Shown piece after piece: positions 1 through 5,269 of a DNA stretch of 6,975 nucleotides. Below the pieces are notes generated by a model, which did not search any database, had not been told where the DNA came from, and saw only the letters and a list, made by a program, of their open reading frames with translations. Source of the stretch: Thermoplasmata archaeon (lineage in GTDB: Archaea; Thermoplasmatota; Thermoplasmata; Halarchaeoplasmatales; Halarchaeoplasmataceae). Numbering within the stretch: position 1 is the first letter of the stretch; the number at the start of each line of letters is the position of its first letter. Where the stretch lies: assembly GCA_019594025.1 (NCBI GenBank), contig JAFDUB010000087.1, forward strand, positions 1 through 6,975, read 5' to 3'. The position numbers and the translations under genes were made by a program.

Positions 1-1
1 A

Positions 2-124
2 ATCAAACCACATATGAGTCTGGATTGGGATAATCTAGAAACTCCTGAAAAGGCATTTTGGAGAAAATGCCGTTCAGATATTCTAGGATCTTACTTTGAG
101 ATGATCGAAAAGGAGGTCGAATAA
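2..124 (+). CDS. Unrecognised protein, 3' end only (or a 36-aa small ORF)
   Basis: The frame is open from the left edge to a TAA at 122-124 and gives about 40 residues ending in FEMIEKEVE. The composition is plausible for a real soluble C-terminus: mixed charged residues, two Trp, and an amphipathic helix-like tail. An ATG at 14 could start a 36-residue protein, but nothing upstream is visible to support that. It is more economical to read this as the end of a longer gene cut by the window edge. I do not recognise the family. It points in the same direction as the downstream endonuclease Q gene, but an AT-rich gap of about 170 bases with promoter-like boxes makes a shared transcript uncertain. 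Confidence 0.35.
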   Translation: MKPHMSLDWDNLETPEKAFWRKCRSDILGSYFEMIEKEVE

Positions 125-130
125 AGTGAA

Positions 131-144
131 GCGAAATAATTCGC
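131..144. other. Small inverted repeat (5-bp arms, 4-nt loop)
   Basis: GCGAA and TTCGC flank the loop ATAA, just 7 bases past the stop of the upstream frame. No T-run follows on the plus strand, so it is not a convincing intrinsic terminator. It could be a weak operator, an mRNA 3'-end hairpin, or chance in AT-rich DNA. Confidence 0.25.
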
Positions 145-203
145 AGATAACACAGTTAAATTTATTATATATGCTTAAATAATACTATTGTTGCATTATT
201 ATC

Positions 204-214
204 TTTATTTATAT
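204..214 (+). promoter_or_regulatory. Candidate archaeal TATA box upstream of endonuclease Q
   Basis: TTTATTTATAT lies in the AT-rich non-coding stretch 125-298 and resembles the archaeal box A. Initiation about 25 bases downstream would fall near 236-240, giving a 5' leader of about 60 bases before the ATG at 299. Other A/T-rich matches occur at 161-180 and around 241-250, so the exact box is uncertain. No Shine-Dalgarno sequence precedes the candidate starts. I see no gene or RNA elsewhere in 125-298. Confidence 0.4.
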
Positions 215-279
215 CTAGTTACCATAGATCAAAGTTACGTTCCATAAAAATCGATCATCGTCAACATTATGTATCACCC

Positions 280-314
280 CGGCCCTTTTCCCTTTACCAT
301 GATGATCAGGGCCG
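280..314 (+). promoter_or_regulatory. GC-rich hairpin with the endonuclease Q start codon in its loop
   Basis: A perfect 7-base inverted repeat, CGGCCCT at 280-286 and AGGGCCG at 308-314, encloses a 21-base loop. The loop contains both in-frame ATG codons, at 299 and 302. In RNA this stem would place the initiation site in a loop and could modulate translation. The region is otherwise AT-rich, which makes a GC-rich stem here more notable. The effect on expression is inference. Confidence 0.35.
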
Positions 315-1492
315 ATCTTCACTTGCACGGAAAGTACTCGGGAGCGACGAGCAGTAACATGAACTTCGAACTGCTTGCCCATGGGGCGTCGAAGAAAGGG
401 ATCGAGCTGCTGGGTACCGGCGATTGTCTTCATCCGAGATGGCGTGCCGAGATCGGAGGGATGGAGGAAGTTGAGGATGGGGTTTACTCTCAAGACGATA
501 CATACTTTGTTCTAAGCGGAGAGGTGGAGACAAAGGATAGGGTGCATCATCTACTATTCTTTCCCACCATGGCACAGGTGGAGGAGCTTTACCAACGGCT
601 GAAAAAGTTCTCTAATAACATAAACTCCGACGGTCGGCCGAACGTTTCACTCTCCGGTGAAGAGCTTGCCTTGATGTGCATCGAATCCGATGTACTATTG
701 GGACCTGCACACGCCTTCACACCGTACACCGGTTTGTACGGCAAACACGACAGCTTGAAAAACTGCTATGGTGCTATGACCCCCAAAATATCATATCTCG
801 AACTTGGATTGAGTGCAAAGAGCTCCTATGCCGACGGTATCTCCGAACTGCACACCCTTACATACCTTTCAAACTCCGACGCACACTCACCCTATCCTCA
901 CCGGCTGGGTAGAGAGTTTAACGTTATCGAAATCAAGGATATAAGTTTTGATTTACTGAAAGGTCTGCTTGAAGGGAAGAAAGGTCGTGTTTTAAAGAAC
1001 GTTGGTCTGCCTCCCGAGGGAGGTAAATACAACGAGAGTGCCTGCAACAGGTGTTATACACATTATTCGTTGGAAGAAAGCGTGGCTAGGGATTGGAAGT
1101 GCAACTGTGGTGGAAGGATCAAGAAGGGTGTTAAAGACAGGGTACGTGAGCTGAGCGATACCGAGGTAGCCCCCGATGACCGGCCGCCTTACATAGCAAC
1201 ACCGCCTCTGCAGGAGATAATCGCCGCCGGTATAGGGCACTCCAGCACCGGTACAAAAAAGGTGAGAGAGATCTGGGATAGACTGCTGAAACACGGTGAC
1301 GAGATCTTTGTTCTACTGGATATGCCGGTCAACGAGATAGTATCTATAGGTGGAGAAGAGATCGCTGAGATAGTGTCTTCAGCTAGAAAAGGAGATCTGA
1401 AGATGTCTCCAGGTGGTGGGGGAGAGTACGGCAAGCTGGCCGTTGAAGGAAAACAGATGGAGAACAAACAGCGCTCGCTGGTCGATTTTTAA
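299..1492 (+). CDS. endoQ: Endonuclease Q homologue (PHP-domain DNA repair nuclease, TIGR00375 family)
   Basis: This family nicks DNA 5' of deaminated bases (uracil, hypoxanthine, xanthine) and abasic sites. It was characterised in Pyrococcus and Thermococcus. Counting from the ATG at 299, the PHP metal ligands are visible: ADLHLH at 5-10, GTGD at 39-42, GEVE at 74-77, a His pair at 83-84, PAHAF at 136-140 and SNSDAHSP at 191-198. A zinc ribbon follows (Cys 249, 252, 268, 270), then the family's KKGVKDR and DRPPY segments and the C-terminal GGGGEYGK at 372-379. The last seven residues, QRSLVDF, fit a PCNA-binding box. The start at 299 or 302 is preferred because the family begins a few residues before the DLHxH motif. 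An in-frame ATG at 269 would add ten residues rich in Pro and Phe that look unlike the family. No Shine-Dalgarno is seen. The family call is confident; substrate range is inferred from relatives. Confidence 0.88.
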   Translation: MMIRADLHLHGKYSGATSSNMNFELLAHGASKKGIELLGTGDCLHPRWRAEIGGMEEVEDGVYSQDDTYFVLSGEVETKDRVHHLLFFPTMAQVEELYQRLKKFSNNINSDGRPNVSLSGEELALMCIESDVLLGPAHAFTPYTGLYGKHDSLKNCYGAMTPKISYLELGLSAKSSYADGISELHTLTYLSNSDAHSPYPHRLGREFNVIEIKDISFDLLKGLLEGKKGRVLKNVGLPPEGGKYNESACNRCYTHYSLEESVARDWKCNCGGRIKKGVKDRVRELSDTEVAPDDRPPYIATPPLQEIIAAGIGHSSTGTKKVREIWDRLLKHGDEIFVLLDMPVNEIVSIGGEEIAEIVSSARKGDLKMSPGGGGEYGKLAVEGKQMENKQRSLVDF

Positions 1493-1497
1493 CGAAA

Positions 1498-1507
1498 GTA
1501 TTTTATG
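1498..1507 (+). promoter_or_regulatory. Candidate TATA box for the DUF1611 gene (leaderless)
   Basis: GTATTTTATG sits in the 37-base gap after endonuclease Q. Its centre is about 27 bases upstream of the ATG at 1530, the spacing expected if transcription starts at or next to the start codon. There is no Shine-Dalgarno before that ATG, which fits a leaderless message. Six-base arms ACGAAA (1492-1497) and TTTCGT (1519-1524) flank the box and could be an operator or chance. Confidence 0.4.
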
Positions 1508-1529
1508 CGGTTTTTGATTTTCGTAGGCC

Positions 1530-2588
1530 ATGGAGCGAGCATTGATTCTGACCGATGGACACCTGGACAGTTCTGTAGCAAAAACCGCTCATGGTTTGTT
1601 ACGCTATTCGAGAAGATTCGATATACTCGGTGTTATCGACCCACGATTTTGCAGTAAAACGACTGACCAGGTTGTACCTAACTGTCATAAAAAACCGATC
1701 TATAAAGGCATAAAGCAAGCACTGGAGGAAGTCGGTGAAGCCGATATCCTCGTCGTCGGTGTAGCGACCATCGGAGGATATCTTCCAGACAGCTTCAAAA
1801 AACACATAAAAGATGCTATATGTGAGGGTATGGACGTCATAGCCGGACTCCACAAGTACTTGAACGATGATGAAGAACTATCTAAACTAGCTAAGAAGCA
1901 CGGTGTAAAGCTGCACGATATCAGGAGACCTCCCCCACTGGAGGAGATGCACTACTTCATGAACAGGAAGAAAGAGATAGATGCTTTAGTGATCCCATTC
2001 ATGGGCACCGACAGCTCCATCGGAAAGAGAACGGCCTTGATATCTGTATTCGAGTGCATGAAAGAGAGAAATATAAAGGTAGAATGGGTGGCTACCGGAC
2101 AGACCGGCTTACTTCAGGGTGCGGCTCACGGATTACCGTTAGATTCGATAAAGGGAGACTATATGGTGGGGGAATTAGAGTACAAGATATGGTCTACTTG
2201 GGAGGAAAGTAAGCCTGATGTTATACTGGTCGAAGGACAGGGCAGTATATCTCATCCAGCCTACGTCTGCGGCTCGAGAGCGGTGTTGGCCGCCTCACAG
2301 CCAGATGGGGTTGTGCTGGTGCACGCTCCCGCAAGAAGATACCGTCACTACCGTGAAGATGATATCCGATGGCCTATGCCCGAAGTTGAAACCGAGAGAC
2401 AGCTGATCAAATTATATTCAGGTGCCGACACCATTGCCTTATGCGTAAATCCAGAATATATACCTGAAAGCGAAAGACTATCGGTAGAAAAAAAGCTGGA
2501 AAGCGAACACGGTATCCCCTGTGCAAATGCATTGGAACGACCTGAAAAGATCGCGAATGCCATGGAAGGATTATTGAAACGTCATTGA
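1530..2588 (+). CDS. DUF1611 family protein, DgcN-like (putative D-glutamate N-acetyltransferase)
   Basis: The 352 residues match the two-domain DUF1611 layout. An N-terminal Rossmann-like part (about 1-145) holds ILGVID at 32-37 and ILVVGVAT at 73-80. A C-terminal P-loop part (about 150-350) holds the Walker A-like GTDSSIGKRT at 159-168, a Walker B-like VILVEGQGS at 231-239 leading into HPAY, then SQPDGVVLVHAPAR and CVNPEY. These are the family's signature blocks. DUF1611 members called DgcN acetylate D-glutamate with acetyl-CoA in marine proteobacteria and haloarchaea. They work with DgcA, an enolase-superfamily epimerase. A DgcA-type gene lies at 3514-4608, which supports that role, but it is on the opposite strand. 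The family call is strong; the reaction is inferred from homology and context. The gene overlaps the stop of the converging GHMP gene by 7 bases. Confidence 0.8.
   Translation: MERALILTDGHLDSSVAKTAHGLLRYSRRFDILGVIDPRFCSKTTDQVVPNCHKKPIYKGIKQALEEVGEADILVVGVATIGGYLPDSFKKHIKDAICEGMDVIAGLHKYLNDDEELSKLAKKHGVKLHDIRRPPPLEEMHYFMNRKKEIDALVIPFMGTDSSIGKRTALISVFECMKERNIKVEWVATGQTGLLQGAAHGLPLDSIKGDYMVGELEYKIWSTWEESKPDVILVEGQGSISHPAYVCGSRAVLAASQPDGVVLVHAPARRYRHYREDDIRWPMPEVETERQLIKLYSGADTIALCVNPEYIPESERLSVEKKLESEHGIPCANALERPEKIANAMEGLLKRH
2488..2494 (-). terminator. Oligo-T run, candidate terminator for the minus-strand operon
   Basis: Seven A on the plus strand give T7 on the minus strand, about 88 bases past the stop of the GHMP gene and inside the DUF1611 coding region. 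Archaeal RNA polymerase terminates at such T-runs without needing a hairpin. The call rests only on base run and position. Confidence 0.3.
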
Positions 2589-3517
2589 GTAAAAACCGCT
2601 CCTTCGTTATCGGGCTCGGCTATCCAAATTTCAGCGGACAAGCCGATATCATCCAGCCAATCCTGCACCTCTTTTTTAATACCGACTGCCTTATCTTTAG
2701 TGGTTATACCGTAGGCGGTGGGCCCCCAAGAGCTCTGTCCCGCTCCATAGGTGATCTCTTCCAGCTTCTCCACCGTTTCAGCTACCAAAGGGTGAAACGT
2801 ACCTCCCTGATACTTGGAAAAGGATTCTCCGACGACCCTCTGGATACGGGATACGTGGTGGGCGAATGACTCTATATCATCTTCAACTATTGACGGGAGT
2901 ACCCCCATCACTATGTGATGTGTTATCTTTCTGGGATATTCAACCGACACCTTCACGTTCTTCATTATCGGTTTCTCCTGCACCTCGTCGTATGATGAAC
3001 TGGCCTCGGGCCAAACCACTACGAATCGCCACTCGGAGGGAATTTCCATCCGAGTTGAGAGAGGCGGTACGTCGGCCACCCTACGTTTCCCCCCCTCCAA
3101 TATAAAACCGCCATGCATGAAACCGTAGGTGCCGATTGCTGAAAAACGACTTCTACCCGCCGCGGTAGCCAATTCCTCCACATCGTAATTTACACCTGAT
3201 ATCTTCATCATTGAAGCGGCTGTCCCCATCTTCAACTGTGTTGTAGAGCCAAGACCGATATGTCGGGGAACCCTTCTTTTGACGTTCACTTTAAAACCGG
3301 TATCTAGCTGATAACTGTTTTTTAGAGCTTCGAAGACCGATCCCACCTCTTTTTTTTCTTTTTCGGTACCCTCCACATCCAACCCCTCATCCATCGGTAC
3401 TACTTCTATACGGTAACCTCTTTTGACCATCAGCCCTAAGGCACCGTATTCTCTCTCAAACTGCCTGCTGAGGTCGATTATACCTAAGTGTAGTCTAGAG
3501 GGGGTTTCAACTATCAA
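2582..3517 (-). CDS. Beta-ribofuranosylaminobenzene 5'-phosphate (beta-RFAP) synthase family protein, GHMP superfamily
   Basis: This 311-residue protein has the beta-RFAP synthase pattern. It opens with TPSRLHLGIID at 5-15, carries the GHMP glycine loop VPRHIGLGSTTQL at 83-95, then FSAIGTYGFMHGGFILEGG at 125-143, and GAGQSSWGPTAYG at 258-270 near the end. In the characterised family (MptG), the enzyme joins 4-aminobenzoate (or 4-hydroxybenzoate) to PRPP with loss of CO2, the first committed step of the arylribitol part of methanopterin. Length is close to the family norm. The start codon is TTG at 3515-3517, overlapping the upstream stop as TTGA, with GGAGGG six bases before it. No other start fits, since the next Met is residue 30. 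It is the last gene of the operon. A paralogue with another substrate, linked to the neighbouring epimerase, is possible. Confidence 0.75.
   Translation of the reverse strand: MIVETPSRLHLGIIDLSRQFEREYGALGLMVKRGYRIEVVPMDEGLDVEGTEKEKKEVGSVFEALKNSYQLDTGFKVNVKRRVPRHIGLGSTTQLKMGTAASMMKISGVNYDVEELATAAGRSRFSAIGTYGFMHGGFILEGGKRRVADVPPLSTRMEIPSEWRFVVVWPEASSSYDEVQEKPIMKNVKVSVEYPRKITHHIVMGVLPSIVEDDIESFAHHVSRIQRVVGESFSKYQGGTFHPLVAETVEKLEEITYGAGQSSWGPTAYGITTKDKAVGIKKEVQDWLDDIGLSAEIWIAEPDNEGAVFTQ
2672..2677 (+). terminator. Oligo-T run, candidate terminator for the DUF1611 transcript
   Basis: A T6 run on the plus strand about 84 bases past the DUF1611 stop, within the converging GHMP gene. There is no intergenic space for a terminator between the two genes. 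A longer T8 run at 3350-3357 could act as backup. No hairpin is evident. Confidence 0.25.
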
Positions 3518-4608
3518 ACAACACCCTCCAGATCCATGTGGTACTTCTCTAGCTTATCATCAAGTACTTTTATACCGAGACCGGTTTCCCCGGACAACCA
3601 TAGTTTTCCCCCTTTGAACTCGAGACCGTCGAAGGCCATATCCGAGAGCATGAAGTGACTATCCAGGTCGGCGTGGGTGATCCTATCGGTGGTTAAACAC
3701 AGGTTCACACCTGCTGCGATGGCAGGAACGTCCTCACCCATACAGCCCACCATCGCATCCACTCCGTAATCCTCCAGAACATCCACTATCTTCCATGCAC
3801 CGGTGAGTCCTCCGCACTTCATGAGCTTGATGTTCACCATGTCCGCTATCTCTTCGCTGCATATCTTTTCAGCTATCTCATGGTCCTTCATCACTTCGTC
3901 CGCCATCACAGGTATTGAAGACTCCTTCGTCACCCTTTTCAACCCTTCGAGATCTTCTTCTTTAACCGGCTGTTCGACGAACTCCACGTTCAGATCCGCG
4001 AGCTTCTGACAGAGTGTTATCGACTCCTCTACCGAGTAGCCCTGGTTTGCATCGACCCATATCCTGATATCCCCGCCTACCTCTTCTCTAACCGCCGCCA
4101 CTCGTTTTATATCCTCTAAGAGGTCCAAACCTATCTTTATCTTCAGCGCGGTGAATCCTTTATCAACGTATTCGCGGGCATGTTCCACGGTATCGGTTAG
4201 CCGCATTATACCGATAGTTCTATCGGTAATTACTCCTCTGCTCTTACCACCGTACATTTCGTATACCTGCTTACCCTCCATCTTACCCAGCAGGTCATAA
4301 AGCCCGATGTCGAGTCCGGCTAGCGCGGAAGGATCGTGGGGATGTTTTTCTGATAATTCGCCCCATAGTTCCTCTATATCTACATCCGATCTCTCGACCT
4401 CTCCTTGCACTCCTCTCAGCATCTTCAGTATCGACTCGGTGGTCTCTTTAGTAACACTGTTGGGACTAGAATTTCCCCAACCTGTGTATTCGCCGCTATC
4501 CACTCTAACGTAGACGTTCTCCGCAGTAAGCGACGAACCGGTTGCTATCTTGAATACCTCACTTCTATCTATCGCGATGGGATACGCTCTCAATCTATCT
4601 ATCTTCAT
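3514..4608 (-). CDS. Enolase-superfamily dipeptide epimerase / DgcA-like N-acetyl-glutamate racemase
   Basis: The 364 residues show the muconate-lactonizing / dipeptide epimerase subgroup. An N-terminal capping domain (about 1-125) precedes a TIM-barrel with the catalytic pair in LKIKIG (Lys156, Lys158). The magnesium ligands are Asp186 (VDANQGY), Glu212 (VEQP) and Asp237 (ADE), and the second-face base Lys261 is in NIKLMKCGG. A DLD motif at 314-316 resembles the aspartates that bind the free amino group in L-Ala-D/L-Glu epimerases. Two usual blocks differ: the cap loop reads GWGNSSPN, and the barrel-end CM-x-E-S block reads CMGED. The enzyme should epimerise an alpha carbon next to a carboxylate or amide. 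Candidates are Ala-Glu-type dipeptides or N-acetyl-glutamate (DgcA), the latter favoured by the DUF1611 neighbour. It overlaps the nth stop by 14 bases. The fold and chemistry are confident; the substrate is not. Confidence 0.85.
   Translation of the reverse strand: MKIDRLRAYPIAIDRSEVFKIATGSSLTAENVYVRVDSGEYTGWGNSSPNSVTKETTESILKMLRGVQGEVERSDVDIEELWGELSEKHPHDPSALAGLDIGLYDLLGKMEGKQVYEMYGGKSRGVITDRTIGIMRLTDTVEHAREYVDKGFTALKIKIGLDLLEDIKRVAAVREEVGGDIRIWVDANQGYSVEESITLCQKLADLNVEFVEQPVKEEDLEGLKRVTKESSIPVMADEVMKDHEIAEKICSEEIADMVNIKLMKCGGLTGAWKIVDVLEDYGVDAMVGCMGEDVPAIAAGVNLCLTTDRITHADLDSHFMLSDMAFDGLEFKGGKLWLSGETGLGIKVLDDKLEKYHMDLEGVV
3524..3529 (-). promoter_or_regulatory. Shine-Dalgarno site for the TTG start of the GHMP gene
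   Basis: GGAGGG on the minus strand lies six bases before the TTG at 3517, inside the last codons of the epimerase gene. It decides the choice of the non-ATG start and supports coupled translation across the TTGA overlap. Confidence 0.65.
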
Positions 4609-5269
4609 TTAAATACACCTCTTCATAGTACTTGCACATATGGTTAATTGGACAGGAATCACACCTAGGATTTCTAGGCCTGCATATCTCCTTACCGAAC
4701 TCTACCATCAGTTTATTTATCTCTATCCAGTAGCGTCTGGGCATCGATCCTACCAACTGCTGCTCGGTTTCCTCCGGCGTTTTAGCATCCGCTATACCCA
4801 GCCGATTGCTGATACGGTGGACGTGGGTATCTACGGGTATAGCCGGTTCTCCGAAACCGTACACCAGTACGCAGTTAGCGGTTTTTCTACCGACACCGGG
4901 GAGGTCCAATAATTCATTCAACTCCTCAGGCACCTCGTCGTTGTACCGTTCATGTATGATCTTCGCAACTTCTTTCACCCGTCGGGCTTTGACGTTGTAG
5001 AAACCGGTGACGTGTACAATTTCCTTTACCTCCTCTAGCGGGGCTTCCGCCAATTGTTTAGGAGTGTTGTAACGTTTGAACAGCTCTTTCGACGCTTTAT
5101 GGGTGTTCACATCCTTGGTACGCTGTGAAAGTATAGTGGCGATCAGTACCTCGAATGGGGTGGAGCTAGGTACCTCTGGTGATTCAGGATTTTTACCGGG
5201 AAAAGCTCCCACCTGGAATAGGTCCCTAAGGTGCTCCATCATCTCCTTGTAATCGAAACCGTCGTTCAT
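4595..5269 (-). CDS. nth: Endonuclease III (DNA glycosylase / AP lyase, iron-sulfur)
   Basis: This enzyme removes oxidised pyrimidines from DNA and cleaves the abasic site by beta-elimination, in base excision repair. The 224-residue protein has all key elements. The helix-hairpin-helix LPGVGRKTAN is at 123-132 with the Schiff-base lysine Lys129. The catalytic Asp147 is in PVDTHVHR. The 4Fe-4S cluster cysteines 196, 203, 206 and 212 have the exact C-x6-C-x2-C-x5-C spacing. The STPFEVLIATILSQRTKD block at 36-53 is typical. Length is near the usual 210-220. The ATG at 5267-5269 overlaps the folC stop as ATGA and has GGAGGTG ahead of it. It lies mid-operon among metabolic genes, so co-expression is likely positional rather than functional. 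Confidence 0.95.
   Translation of the reverse strand: MNDGFDYKEMMEHLRDLFQVGAFPGKNPESPEVPSSTPFEVLIATILSQRTKDVNTHKASKELFKRYNTPKQLAEAPLEEVKEIVHVTGFYNVKARRVKEVAKIIHERYNDEVPEELNELLDLPGVGRKTANCVLVYGFGEPAIPVDTHVHRISNRLGIADAKTPEETEQQLVGSMPRRYWIEINKLMVEFGKEICRPRNPRCDSCPINHMCKYYEEVYLNEDR
4616..4621 (-). promoter_or_regulatory. Shine-Dalgarno site for the epimerase gene
   Basis: GAGGTG on the minus strand is seven bases before the ATG at 4608, within the 3' end of nth. It supports that start despite the 14-base overlap. Confidence 0.6.

Noticed and set aside
269..298. An in-frame ATG at 269 adding ten residues to endonuclease Q
   Set aside because: The extra residues are Pro/Phe-rich, have no Shine-Dalgarno and lengthen the protein beyond the family's usual N-terminus, which begins just before the DLHxH motif. 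It cannot be excluded.
992..1467. Open frames of 90-100 codons antisense to endonuclease Q
   Set aside because: They lie wholly inside a gene with clear family motifs, have low-complexity compositions typical of the reverse strand, and show no start signals.
3350..3365. Long T-rich tract on the plus strand as an RNA feature
   Set aside because: On the coding strand it encodes a Lys/Glu-rich turn (KEKKE) of the GHMP protein. It may help stop read-through from DUF1611, but there is no independent sign of an element.
4640..5000. Plus-strand open frames opposite nth
   Set aside because: They cover the iron-sulfur and HhH coding region of nth in reverse and have no recognisable motif.
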